Positions 46,363-56,894 of a stretch of 64,000 bases of DNA are shown here, piece by piece. The stretch comes from Cyanodermella asteris (Eukaryota; Ascomycota; Lecanoromycetes; Ostropales; Stictidaceae), in NCBI GenBank assembly GCA_900618795.1, contig UYJD01000001.1, positions 2,436,823-2,500,822 of the forward strand. Reading direction: 5' to 3'. Numbering within the stretch: position 1 is the stretch's first letter; each line of letters opens with the position of its first letter. The notes beneath the pieces are model-generated. The model ran no database searches. It was not told where the DNA came from and was given only the letters and a program-made list of their open reading frames with translations. The translations under genes were made by a program, and so were the position numbers.

Positions 46363-47166
46363 TGGTATCGTGGTCCTAGGCTTCAGGAAGGCCCAGGTTG
46401 CATTTCAAAGAAGAATACTGACTAATAGCTACACGCGTGAACACGAACACCGACCGTAACAATCCATCACCGCAGGCAGTTGGCGGCGTACAGCAGGCAC
46501 AGGACGAAACACAGCAGCGCGTTCGCCAGCGAAATCGGCTGCTTCAAGGGGCCAACGTGCCACACGGAGGCACTGTTGCAAGAGCCTCAGCGCTGCCACA
46601 TCATTGGCGAGTGCTCTGGCTGGCCGTGGCGGAGTTGTCTGCACGAGTCTCGAAGGGCGAAAGTCAGCGTTGCAGCCGGGCTGACAAGCCTGCTCCCAGC
46701 GACCGCAGAATACACCCTGAACTCAGTCTGCGACAAGCCGACCACTCTCCTTACCTTGACACCACGTCTCCTGGCATCTTCCCTCTCACACCTACTGCCT
46801 TTTCCATTCTTGCTCGCATCGAATTCCGCCACTACATCTCAAGACACTGCTTCTGGTGTTCCACGCACCGGCCGCTTCGCTGCGTCTGTACTTTCGTTGC
46901 GTATTGGAAGGCCCGACCGTGAAGCCATCAACTTGTTTGTCTCTTCTACCTTTTCAATTCGGCACGCATCATTCCAGTGACCAGACAGTCTCTTTATCGC
47001 CTTGCATAGAACTCTCCACCTTCAGCCACAGAAAACTGCACAATCTAGGCGCACTTGGCGATTGTTTCCATACCTCGCACGCACGGCCGCTGCCTCTCGC
47101 ATCCATCCCAAAGCTCGGGATACCGAGTCAAGTCCGGACAGACAGTTCAAGGACCACGCGAAGAAC
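46363..47166. other. Upstream region of the glycosyltransferase-like gene
   Basis: About 800 bases, CT-rich toward the right end, consistent with a fungal promoter and leader. Two overlapping plus-strand frames (46437-46922 and 46480-46980) run through it but have no domain content and look like chance. The upstream exon of the tentative Cys-rich gene could also lie here. Confidence 0.45.
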
Positions 47167-48621
47167 ATGGCAGGAGAAAGAGTCCGCGATCGACAAGGTC
47201 TACTATCGCCTGACGAAATCGATGGTCTCGATGAGCACACGGAGCCTAAATTCGACTCGACGAACGCGCGATTAAGGAGCTACGAGGGCGCAGAGGCTTA
47301 TTCCGCCAGGACCAACACCAACGGTCTTTACAACAGAATCATGGCTCGTCTTTCTCCCAAGACCCTCCGCTATGCGCTTATCGGCATGGGCGTGGCTTTG
47401 CTCCTCATCCTTGGCGCTAGCATGGTACCCGGCCGCAACAAAGGCGAAACAGTATACAAATGGGTCGGTTCTGAGCAGAAGGACTCCGAGGAGGGTTTCC
47501 ACTTCGCTAAGCCAGAAGGCATCAAGATATCTGGTGTCATCTTCTACGGACGTGCGCGCTTTGTTGATGTCCTCGATTGTTATCTACAGAAGAACCTGGC
47601 GGTCAACGGTGGTCTCCTTGACGACGTGTTGTTCATGCGCAACACGGACAACGAGGAGGATCTTGCCTATCTTGACGAGCTCGTCGCAAAGGTGCCACAG
47701 TACAAGATAGTCAGGGTGGAGAGACCTGAAGGCAAGCACGGCTGGGGCGGGTTTGACACCATGTGGGGAGGCTTGACGGACGACGACACGATCTATCTGA
47801 AGATCGATGATGACATTGTCTGGATTCACGACGATGCCGTTCCTCGCATGATCTCTTCGCTGCTGAGACATCCAGAGGCTCACGACATTGCTGGCAACAT
47901 GATTAACTCTCCCGTCACAAATTGGATGCACTTCCACAACGACGCTGTCTACCCATTCCTCCCTGAGAACGCGCCTCGCCCAAGCGACGGAAAGCAGGAC
48001 GATTGGCGCATCAGTAGTCTTCCCGCCCACAACGGTGATGTGCCCGACACCTACGACTTCAGTTTCCGCGACGACCGTCCAGCTTCAGGCTTTGCTGTGG
48101 GTCAAAAGGGCGGTCCACCCTATGAGAACCACCGCTGGTTGATGTTAGCGAATGATAGCGATCATACCGAGTCTGCGCAGTTGCTGAAAACTCCAATCGC
48201 CGAAGCCTCTTACAACCCTTTCGGACTGGCTTGGATGAGCTGGGCAATCGCTGCTCAGCAGCACTACTCGCTCTTTAAGAACCTCGAAGACGAGCAAACG
48301 TCCAAATATTGGTTCGGCAACCGCGAAGGTCTATGGAACACGCAATACGAGCGCTACAATCTGAACTTCCTTGCAATCTGGGGCAAGAGCGTGGCCATGA
48401 AGCTTCCAGGTAGCGATGATGAGCAAGACCTGACTGTCACGATTCCCAGGTTATTCCATCGGCCCTGCTTGATTGATACACATGCACTTGTTGCTCACTT
48501 CAATTTTGGCACACAGCCCGAGTTGATTCACACAGATCTTCTCGATAGATATCGGTCATATGCGAATGAGAAGGTTTGCGCTCCAAACAACCAAAAGTCG
48601 AGATTGCCTCAGCCCGAATGA
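47167..48621 (+). CDS. Type II membrane protein, glycosyltransferase-like
   Basis: Starting at Met 47167 the protein is 484 residues. The frame is open further upstream to a Met at 47002, but the shorter start gives a typical type II layout. A short cytosolic segment is followed by one membrane span (about 67-87, LRYALIGMGVALLLILGAS) and a large lumenal domain. A DxD-type metal motif is visible as KIDDDIVWI (Asp214-216), preceded by GGFDTMWGGLTDDDTIYL. This is a GT-A-like nucleotide-sugar binding arrangement. A second conserved-looking block is SPVTNWMHFHNDAVYPFLPE. The family is widespread in filamentous ascomycetes but I cannot name the sugar or acceptor. Golgi or ER location is inferred from topology. 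Confidence 0.8.
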   Translation: MAGERVRDRQGLLSPDEIDGLDEHTEPKFDSTNARLRSYEGAEAYSARTNTNGLYNRIMARLSPKTLRYALIGMGVALLLILGASMVPGRNKGETVYKWVGSEQKDSEEGFHFAKPEGIKISGVIFYGRARFVDVLDCYLQKNLAVNGGLLDDVLFMRNTDNEEDLAYLDELVAKVPQYKIVRVERPEGKHGWGGFDTMWGGLTDDDTIYLKIDDDIVWIHDDAVPRMISSLLRHPEAHDIAGNMINSPVTNWMHFHNDAVYPFLPENAPRPSDGKQDDWRISSLPAHNGDVPDTYDFSFRDDRPASGFAVGQKGGPPYENHRWLMLANDSDHTESAQLLKTPIAEASYNPFGLAWMSWAIAAQQHYSLFKNLEDEQTSKYWFGNREGLWNTQYERYNLNFLAIWGKSVAMKLPGSDDEQDLTVTIPRLFHRPCLIDTHALVAHFNFGTQPELIHTDLLDRYRSYANEKVCAPNNQKSRLPQPE

Positions 48622-49720
48622 GGAACGAATGCACGGCTACGACATGTACAAAAACTTTGCAAAGAATCAAGCTTGTCATTCAACATCAACGATGGTCGAT
48701 GTACACAATCCAAAGCTCTACCAGAGATAAAGCTCGAATGCTCTGTTTGCACAAGCACGGGCTTGAGGACGTCGAGGCGCCTCGTTCTTTCAAACCAAAT
48801 GCCACAAGTACTGGCTTGGGCACGTTATTCGATGCTGGGACAGGGCTCATGGACACATCGGTCAATCAGTGATTGGGATTCTCAGGATGCTGACCATTCG
48901 GCGTTAGGGGTATTGATGCATAGCGGAGATGGGGTGATGCCTCACGCACAGGTTGTGTGCGGCTACAATTTGAATACAATTTCAGATTTGTCCACGGTCG
49001 TTGCAACGCAAGCGCCTGTCGTTCGCCAATGTGTTTTCTATTAGTCAGAGAAATATGTCTCGTATCTTTGTTCAAGCATTGGAAAGTACAAAGTAGCTGG
49101 CGCATGCTCAACAAAGGCAGCCGTGGTTGACATTGGCTTGGCTGCGGCATGACCTTATGTACGCGAAGTCTGGAAGAGAAGCTTGGTCAGCAGTCTGGCT
49201 GTACTGGTGGCACTGCTTGCTAGCACTGATGGTTCATACTCGCGGCTTCAAGATGGAAGCGAGAAAGCATGGGGATCGATCGTCAGGCTTGGCGTGGAGA
49301 GACGGGCGAGCAAACGAGAAGCGGATTCCACTTGGTCTGAGCGCTGATTGAGTGATCCTCTACGTCACTCTACGGCCAACTTGACTTCACCACACGCGCA
49401 ACTGAGCTTGGTCGCGAAGATTCGCGTCCTGTCGCATCATGCAAATGTCCATGTAGTCACTTCTCATCTCCTCTCTACTCCGCTCTCGGCTGCCACTCAC
49501 CTTCAAGTCAACCATCATTTGTACTCCCCTTGACCTACATTCTGCCTCGCCCTTGTATTTTATGCAGGGACCAGTCAGCAAGTCATATAAGCAGCACCAA
49601 GCTCAGAGCATCTCGTTTTGTTGACTACTTACACATCCTCCACACGAATAGGTCTTTTTGCCCATACCACAAGCTGGGCACGTCAGTACGCCTCAATTCG
49701 ACTTCAGTACCGGACTCAAC
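48622..49720. other. Intergenic region
   Basis: About 1.1 kb between two plus-strand genes. The right part, from about 49380, is CT-rich and looks like the promoter and leader of the next gene. No coding or RNA feature recognised. Confidence 0.55.
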
Positions 49721-51256
49721 ATGCCTACCACTCGCTCTGCAACTCGCGGCCACGGCAGCGCTACAGCTACTCCGGCAAAGGCCCCGTCGAAGGGTGCCGG
49801 CACCAAGCGCAAGGCCGAGCCTACCCCAGAGAAATCATCCAAGCGCGGCAAGCAAACCAAGAAGCAGCAGAAGACCATCGATGATACAATGGACATTGAC
49901 AAGCCCGAAGCGAAATCAAGGCCTGGGCGCCCAGACCCCCATGACACCATTGTTGACTCGGACGAAGAAGCTAACAAATCCGAGAAGAAGATCAACAAGT
50001 CCAAGGTCGTCGAAAAGGAGGGACAGAACGCAGGAGAACAGCAGCCAAAGGAAACCTCTAAGGATTTGAATGGCCACGCGAACGGAGACGCAACGGATGC
50101 TGAGAAGGCTTCAGAGCAAAATGCTGAGCCGAGTCCGGAAGTTGAAAAGCCCAGCGCTGACGAAGAGATTGAAATGATCAAGGCTAGCGAGAAAGCCGAG
50201 ACGAAGGCCGACCAGGAGACTGAGGAAAGTCCCGTGAAGACAGACAAGATCAAAGAGAAGACTGATGCTATAGCTGACGGCTCATCGACACCCAAGCCCA
50301 TGCTCAATGGAAATGTCGAGGCTGTCAATGCTGCCGTCGAGGAGGGTCTCGAGGAGGCCGAGCCAGAGAAGGCCGTTGAACAAGACCAGGCTCGCGCTGA
50401 GGCGCAACCCAGCAACATTCTCGAGAAGGGCATCATTTATGTCTTCCTTCGTGGACGTGTTGGACTGGATGACCCAAAATCCATCGACGAGATTCAGCGA
50501 ACGTACTTCATCCTGCGTCCAATTCCAAGCGGCGGCAAGCTGGCAGAGTCTGCGCCTATTGGAGATGCCGGCAAGAATCGGATCATTGCTCTGCCAAAGA
50601 AAGTCTTCCCAGCCTCGAGCCGCGATACTTTCCTCTGCTTCGTCGAGTCAGCTGACTCCAGCTTCGAGAAAATTCGAAATGAGCACTTGAAGCACAGTGA
50701 CTATGAGACAAAGACGTTGGGCACTCGCCATACACCGGCGGCCAAACCTATCGCCGAGGGCATCTACGCACTAACTACCACCGGCCGTGAGAGCCATCTT
50801 TCGTACATCATCACCGTCCCGAGCGAGCTTGGAGAGCTCCAGCGCGACATAGGCCTCAGAAGCCGTGGTGCTTTCATCACTAGCGTCCGGAACCCAGGCG
50901 CCGGTGCTCCCGCTGGCACGGCACCGCCTCAACAGGCCGAGTATCCCGAAGGCATCAAGAACGATTTCCGCGGTCTGCGTTGGGGCCGCATGGAGCCGGC
51001 ACACTTGGATTTTGCGAATACGCAGTTCTTGCTGATTGGTGAGGGCGAGCAGGACAAGCTGGAAAAGTCGGTTCAGGCAGACAAGGGCGATGGCGAGGAG
51101 AAGGGCAAGGAAGAGCCTTTAGAGGAGATGGAGTTGCTGGAGGAAGAAGACCGCAAAAGAATCGAAGGAATGAGCGGTGGGGAAAGTGATGCTATTTTCG
51201 AGGACCTGGGCTTGAGCAAGGACGAATATGCGAAGATACAGACCAGTTGGGAGTGA
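49721..51256 (+). CDS. Conserved fungal nuclear protein (often labelled BTB domain transcription factor)
   Basis: From Met 49721 (MPTTRSATRGHGS) the protein has 511 residues; an in-frame Met at 49658 would add 21. The first ~220 residues are charged, Lys/Glu rich and disordered, with basic nuclear-signal-like runs (GTKRKAEPTPEKSSKRGK). From about 226 (NILEKGIIYVFLRGRVG) to about 455 there is a folded, well-patterned domain: PKKVFPASSRDTFLCFVE, TKTLGTRHTPAAKPIAEGIY, LTTTGRESHLSYIITVPSEL and FRGLRWGRMEPAHLDF. The tail is acidic. Orthologues in Aspergillus carry the label BTB domain transcription factor, but I see no BTB signature here. The function is unknown; chromatin or nuclear location is inferred from composition. 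Confidence 0.82.
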   Translation: MPTTRSATRGHGSATATPAKAPSKGAGTKRKAEPTPEKSSKRGKQTKKQQKTIDDTMDIDKPEAKSRPGRPDPHDTIVDSDEEANKSEKKINKSKVVEKEGQNAGEQQPKETSKDLNGHANGDATDAEKASEQNAEPSPEVEKPSADEEIEMIKASEKAETKADQETEESPVKTDKIKEKTDAIADGSSTPKPMLNGNVEAVNAAVEEGLEEAEPEKAVEQDQARAEAQPSNILEKGIIYVFLRGRVGLDDPKSIDEIQRTYFILRPIPSGGKLAESAPIGDAGKNRIIALPKKVFPASSRDTFLCFVESADSSFEKIRNEHLKHSDYETKTLGTRHTPAAKPIAEGIYALTTTGRESHLSYIITVPSELGELQRDIGLRSRGAFITSVRNPGAGAPAGTAPPQQAEYPEGIKNDFRGLRWGRMEPAHLDFANTQFLLIGEGEQDKLEKSVQADKGDGEEKGKEEPLEEMELLEEEDRKRIEGMSGGESDAIFEDLGLSKDEYAKIQTSWE

Positions 51257-52264
51257 TGCTCGCCGGTCTGACGAAGCTGCAGCTGGCGAAGCAAACTCCT
51301 GGTTGGTCAGCAAGAGTCTGGGAGCTCGCGCAACCTCACAACTACGATTTATGAATATTGTACAAGTACTGCAACAGATGACTTTGTGGATTTGCGACTA
51401 ATAAAACAAGGCGCGTGGCCTGGATGGTAGGACCAGGCGTCAAAAGCAATCTTTGAAGTCTTGACTACCAAGAGCCTTGTACTATAACTGAGCAATGAAC
51501 TTTCTGGAATTGACAAGAATGTTCGCATGTCGTGCAACCTCCCCCTCACGACTTTCTGTCTGTCGAGGGACAACAGGCTGGGAGGCGTATGATTGCTGAA
51601 GCGACATTACCATGTTTTCTTGTGAGCAGCGTCAAAACTGAAGTAATGCCAAGATGTGGGGAGCCTTGACTATACAGGCGCCCCTAATATTAAAGCGATG
51701 CCATCAGGATACCTGCTGAGTTGCTTGCTAAGGTAGTGGTTGAGGTACTTGCTGAGGCACTTGCTGAGATCCTAGCAAGGGTACTTACTGAGGTACTGAG
51801 TGAGATACTGGGAGAGATGCTTGGCTGTGTAGATCCCTAGCACTACCATGGGCGCCTGTTAATGTCCGCTGAGTAGTACTACTCAAAGTCTGCATAGATA
51901 CGAGTCCTCCAAAGATATGCACGGCCCGGGCGAGGACTAAAGCTCATATATTATGTAGCCAAGTGGTGACCAACAGATCGACCATCTGCACGATGGAAGG
52001 AACGGAATATTCGCAACATCATAAACAGTGGACGTCCGTCCTTGAGTTATATAGTAACTCAGGTGTCTGCAATTGTATCGGGGTACATGGAGACAGCGAT
52101 GGTTGTTCTGAGAGCACCTTTCGACACCAATGATTCTAGCTGGCCGCATCGGACTTCAGCCCGGCGTCGTCACTCGTCCGTTGTGGGCGACATTCCCCTC
52201 TCTAGGCATACACTACCTCCGCGAAACCAAGGTCCAGGTCCGATTGCCCCCGGCACGAGCAACC
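51257..52264. other. Intergenic region upstream of ARPC2, with a minisatellite
   Basis: About 1 kb between two plus-strand genes. It holds the 12-bp tandem array listed separately at 51717-51824. The frame preceding the ARPC2 start is open back to 52130, but relatives begin at the 52265 Met. No other feature seen. Confidence 0.55.
51717..51824. repeat. 12-bp minisatellite, nine imperfect units
   Basis: Nine consecutive 12-base units with consensus near TGAGGTACTTGC, without gaps. The best units are TGAGGTACTTGC (51741), TGAGGCACTTGC (51753) and TGAGGTACTGAG (51789); the outer ones are more diverged. The unit is a multiple of three but a stop is present in one frame, so it is treated as noncoding. 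Similar AGGTACTTG words occur as scattered remnants at about 10.1-10.35 kb. Confidence 0.85.
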
Positions 52265-53271
52265 ATGCTGTTGCTAGATTATCAGAACGTTCTCATCGAG
52301 TCGCTCCTCAAGGAGCGGCTCTCTGGCGCGCCCGCAACCACCATCGACCAAGTCGTGTCCGACTTCGACGGCGTCTCGTTTCACATCTCGACCCCGGAAA
52401 CCAAAACCAAGATTCGCATTTCCCTCTCCGTCAAATGCTACAAGGAGCTCGTACAGTACGGCGCAAACGAGGTCTTGCAGCGTGAGTATGGCAATTACAT
52501 TGTGGCCGCGGAGCCGGGTTACGACTTCTCGCTCGAAGTGGATCTCGACAACTTGCCGCCGGAGCCCGAGGCGCGGGAGGAATTGGTGCGGAGAATCTCG
52601 CTGTTGAAGCGGAACGCCATGGCGGCACCGTTCGAAAAGGCTTTCGACGAGCATGCAGCGATGGCAGAGGAGGCGGCGAAGTACACGCTCGAGAGCGCCC
52701 CGCAGGGTGTGAAGGAGGGCGGTGAGGTCATGGCCATCCATTATCGTGAAGAGGAGGCGATATACATCAAGGCCAGTCACGATCGAGTCACGGTCATCTT
52801 CAGCACCGTGTTCCGAGAAGAGACGGATCGCATCTACGGTGGCATTTTCCTGAGGGAATTCGTGGACGCTCGACGCCGGGCAATCCAAAATGCGCCGCAG
52901 GTCTTGTTCCGGAATGAGCCACCATTGGAGCTACAGAATGTTCCCGGCTTGCCAAATTCTGCGAAAGGCGAGGTTGGCTACATCACATTCGGTACGACCC
53001 TTCCGAGACCTGTTAGCTCCCATTCACTAACATTTTCGTAGTACTTTTCCCGCGACACTTGACCAAACAACGACGAGAGGAGAACATCTCGCATATCCAG
53101 ACATTCCGAGACTATTTCCACTACCACATCAAGGCCTCGAAAGCTTATATCCACTCCCGCATGAGGAGACGAACCGCAGACTTCTTGCAGGTGCTCAATC
53201 GAGCGAGACCCGAAAATGAAGAGAAAGAAAGGAAGACTGCAAGCGGTCGTACGTTCAGAGTACAAGGATGA
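52265..53271 (+). CDS. ARPC2: Arp2/3 complex 34 kDa subunit (ARPC2)
   Basis: Two exons: 52265-52991 and 53042-53271, with a 50-base intron (GTACGA...GTAG); 318 residues, the normal family size. ARPC2 pairs with ARPC4 to form the structural core of the Arp2/3 complex, which nucleates branched actin at endocytic patches. Conserved stretches: [20 protein letters not shown] at the start, [34 protein letters not shown] and [11 protein letters not shown]. The second exon restores [20 protein letters not shown] and the long C-terminal helix ([18 protein letters not shown]). The start was chosen because family members begin exactly with MLLLDYQN, although the frame extends upstream. Its stop faces the UTP12 stop 345 bases away. 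Confidence 0.95.
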
Positions 53272-53615
53272 AAAGCGTGCTGGAAGGCGAGCTTGAACAC
53301 ATCTCAGTATTCACAACTTCGACAACGCGGGATTTTAGCAGCACCTCGCAAAGAACCACTCTCAATAGAATACCCTGCGAGCTCAGCACGCATGCAGGAA
53401 AAGCCATCAACTTGAATGAATCAGCGGCCGAATGTGCAGCTCTGCTCAGAGTCGGTCCCGGATACACCCGCCAGCGGAAAGTGAGAAACAGGGACTATTT
53501 CGACTTTCGGGCGATACGTTCTCAAGAGGCTTGAGTACTTGCACAGGAACCCTCGACTACAACACCGTAAAGTACACCTCAAGTCGGTCTTGAAATTCAT
53601 TATACATGGTCGAAC
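53272..53615. other. Short convergent intergenic region
   Basis: 344 bases between the ARPC2 and UTP12 stops. It must hold both 3' UTRs and terminators. No other feature seen. Confidence 0.6.
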
Positions 53616-56547
53616 TCATGCCACATCTAGGAAGGCTCGTTTCTTGCGGCCTCTGCTCAGATCTCCCTCCGACCAAGTGTCCTCGTCAACATAAGCTGAG
53701 GCCGTTAGTTCTTTCACCTGTGCACCCACGTGCCGTAAAGCTGCCAAATTCAACCCCATCTCGTCCTTCTGTTGTTGTAACGCACATCTCAGGTTCTGTC
53801 GAATGTCGTCCAGCATGGGTCGCATTGTCCGACTCGCGACAATCTGTCTATGGTGCGTTTTGAGCATGAAGAACAGAACCCTGCAGGTTAGAGGCATGTC
53901 CCAGCGTTTCTGTGCCCAAATGTGAACGAACGTGAAAAGTGCAATGACGCGCTCAAATGGCAAGACGAGGAGGGCGTCCTGGAGAGCCGCGGCCTTGATC
54001 TTTCGAACGACGCCGAGTACGTGCTCTTCAGCGGATATGTTTCCCAGTGCCATGAAAACGAGACTTCGCTGCGGTGGCGCGAGGTTTGGATTGGTAGCCT
54101 TTTGTGATTCCCATTCCCTCACGAGAGCAAGATCTTCCAGTGCAAGGTCGAGCGCCTCCATAATTCTCTCCCCTGCCATCAGCGTTTCCGTGGTTTGTTT
54201 GCCAGCTGCAACGGCTTCCGCCCTTTCGCCTGTCGGATCTTCCTCGTCTTCCAAGGACATGGCGAGCGCTCTCTGTTCAGCTTCCTCAAATTCTTTCTCG
54301 CGCTCTTCTTCCAGGAAAATCTGCTCGTTGGTCTGCTCCCATACCCGAATGCTCTTGTCGTGAGCTCCGCTGATCAGAAACTCGCCCGTCTTGCTGACTG
54401 CCAGTGCGTGGACTTCCTCGTGGTGACCGTCAAGCCGCTGGATTTGTTCGAATTTGTCTCCGTCGAAATACTTAATAGTACTGTCCGTACCTGCACAGAA
54501 GAAGTGATGGCCATTGCCATCGCGATTGTGAGGTACAAAAGCAACCTGGGTCAGCACGTCTTGGCGGGGAAAGAAGGCCTTGTGGCAATCACCGAAATCC
54601 AGGCCCCAGAGACGCACGTTCCTGTCGGCGGAACATGTGACAATCAACTTGCTGTCGTAAGAGATGTCCATGCTCAGCACAGGTAATTTGTGGCCGTACA
54701 ATTGCAAAAATAGTTTTAGCGAATCCGCAAAAAGGACTTGGACGGTGCTGTTGTTTAACCCAACGGCCAACAGGCGTCCATCGGGCGAAAACCGTAACGA
54801 CAGGATAGCATCTGGGACTTTGAGAGTCCGGGAATGAACCAGCTTGAGCTTTGAGTATGTCCGCTTGGATCCAGGTACCTCCTCTTGCACGATCTGAAAG
54901 CTCCAAAACTTGGCAGTGTTGTCCTTGCTGCCAGTGACAACTGACTTGCCGTCAGGGTGCACATGCAAGCACGTTAGGTCTTTCTCGTGAGCTTTGACGG
55001 TCTCAATGAGCGTCGAGGATGCAATGTCGAAGACCTCGATATCGCCTGCCTTGGTACCTACTATGACAATTTTGTCTCCAGGGAGGAATGCTGTGGATGT
55101 GGCGTGTCCACATTGCAGGGAACGGATACATGCTTGCGTTCGGACGTTCCAGACTTTCAAACTGCCATTTGCTGCTGAAGCGAGCATACGGTCATCTGAG
55201 CTGAGAGAAAATGCAGAAATATTCTCTCGGTGGCCGGGGGCGTCAACTCCGTAGGCACGAGTGTAGTCTTCTGCTTGTTCCGATTTGCTTTTCCGTTCCT
55301 TCACGTCACGCTGGATGTCATAAATTTCGAGCTGATTGTCCCTGCCCGAGACTAGCAATTGTAGAACTCGTTTGGAACTAGCGCACCAGCTGATCGACCT
55401 GACAGCACCACTAGGTCGCAAGATCATGTAGGGAACGACAAGTTCAGAAACATCGACCAATGAAAGATCGAATGATTCTTCTTGTGCTTCCTCGTCGCCC
55501 GCCTGGCCATCCTTCTCTTTGAGTTTCTCCTTTCGTCTCTTCCTCTTTCGTGCCAAGGACTTTTGAACCTCGGTCACCGAACGTAGTTTGAATAGTTCGA
55601 CAGCTCGTTTGGTGCCGTGTGCTGCAATGTACCTCCCATTTTTGTCGAAACATATGCCTGTTGTTCGATTCTTGGTGTGTCGGTATACGGCCCCTCTGTC
55701 AACCAGAACTTTGCTTGTCGAAGATTTTTCCGAGTCGACCGAGTCTTCCAAAAGAGCATCCGTATTGATCAACCATATGCGCAGCTCACCTTCGTTACCG
55801 CCAGTTATGCACATGTCTTGACTTGGTGCGATCTCAAAGCTCGAGCATTCTCCATTGGCTTGCGATATATGCGTCTCCACGCAGTGCTGCGAACTAAGAT
55901 CCCATAGCTTGAGAAGTGCATCTTTCCCTGTCGAGAGCAGGTAATCACTCTTCCGTGCCGCACCGGTGCCATCATCAACTGCAGATGACGGCTCCAAGAA
56001 CGAGAGCCCGGTGATCTGGTTCTTGTGACCACGGAGCTTGTACAGACCAACTTCGGCGACAAGATCCCATACCACGATGTCTGTGTCTTGACCACCACTC
56101 GCTAATCGTGCCCCGGATCGGTCGAAACATAGAATTGTGATGCCAGACTTGTGACCGTTGAAAGATATGATGACCTGTCCCAAGGTCGCATCCCAAACTC
56201 TTATTGTGCCATCCGAATAGCCCACGGCGTAGATGTCCGGGTCACTACTGGACTGCGCAAGGGCCGTCACCTGCGCTGAATTATTGGGATCTCTCCACCT
56301 ACTGAGCAAGTCGCCCTTCTTCAAATCCCAGGAGATGACCTCCTCGTTCGCCCCGACAACAGCGCGACCGACATCTTGGGCGCGGCTCGTGGCGTTTGCT
56401 TGCTTTTCGCCAGCAGCCCACAGCACGTTCGAATTTGAGGAAGCAATCAGTCCAAAGCTTTTCGCGAATTCGTATTTTCTGCTTGCGATCAGCGACCATG
56501 AGACTAATCTCGAGGAGAGCACGTACTCACAAGTATGATTTCACCAT
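53616..56547 (-). CDS. UTP12: U3 snoRNP / small-subunit processome protein Utp12 (Dip2, WDR3)
   Basis: Two exons: a 17-base first exon 56547-56531 and 56478-53616, with a 52-base intron (GTGAGT...GCAG); 959 residues. The splice gives MVKSYLKYEFAKSFGLIASS, the conserved start of the family. The body carries two sets of WD40 repeats forming tandem beta-propellers. Examples are DIYAVGYSDGTIRVWD, SGARLASGGQDTDIVVWDLV, GKSVVTGSKDNTAKFW and GEFLISGAHDKSIRVWE. A charged Lys/Arg/Glu insert (RKRKRRKEKLKEKDGQAGDE) sits between blades. The C-terminal ~150 residues form the Utp12 helical domain (ALQDALLVLPFERVIALFTF), which binds Utp13 in the UtpB complex. The protein acts in the nucleolus in 18S rRNA maturation. 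Transcribed divergently from PFA4. Confidence 0.95.
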
Positions 56548-56894
56548 GACTGCTGAGGCGCAATTCGATATGCGAACATGAAGCACGCTCAAGAACTTTT
56601 TGAGAGTGGCGGAGTTGTGGCCGAAACTTTCGGGCCTGGCGAGCTGAAACGAGGACTTCGGCTTCAGAAATAGAGTTGAGCGCCTAAAATACAACTCAAT
56701 GCAGATTTCTAGGATGGGAGCTTGGTCTTCGTAGCCTCTCGCTACGCACACTCTCGCAAACACCTTTGCTCAGCTCTTGCATCCCAGTTCAAGCTATTTC
56801 GTGTCCTGCGCAAAGTTTTCACCGTCACTCTTCTTCGCGTCCAAATCAGCATTGACTCTCAAGTTGAGCTACACTGCACAGATTAGCAGAGACT
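56548..56894. promoter_or_regulatory. Divergent promoter, UTP12 / PFA4
   Basis: 347 bases separate the two start codons, so the promoters and leaders of both genes must lie here. A pyrimidine-rich run precedes the PFA4 start. No specific operator motif could be assigned. Confidence 0.6.

Noticed and set aside
49693-50436. 247-codon minus-strand frame, Ser/Phe rich
   Set aside because: Antisense to the Lys/Glu-rich N-terminus of the conserved nuclear protein.
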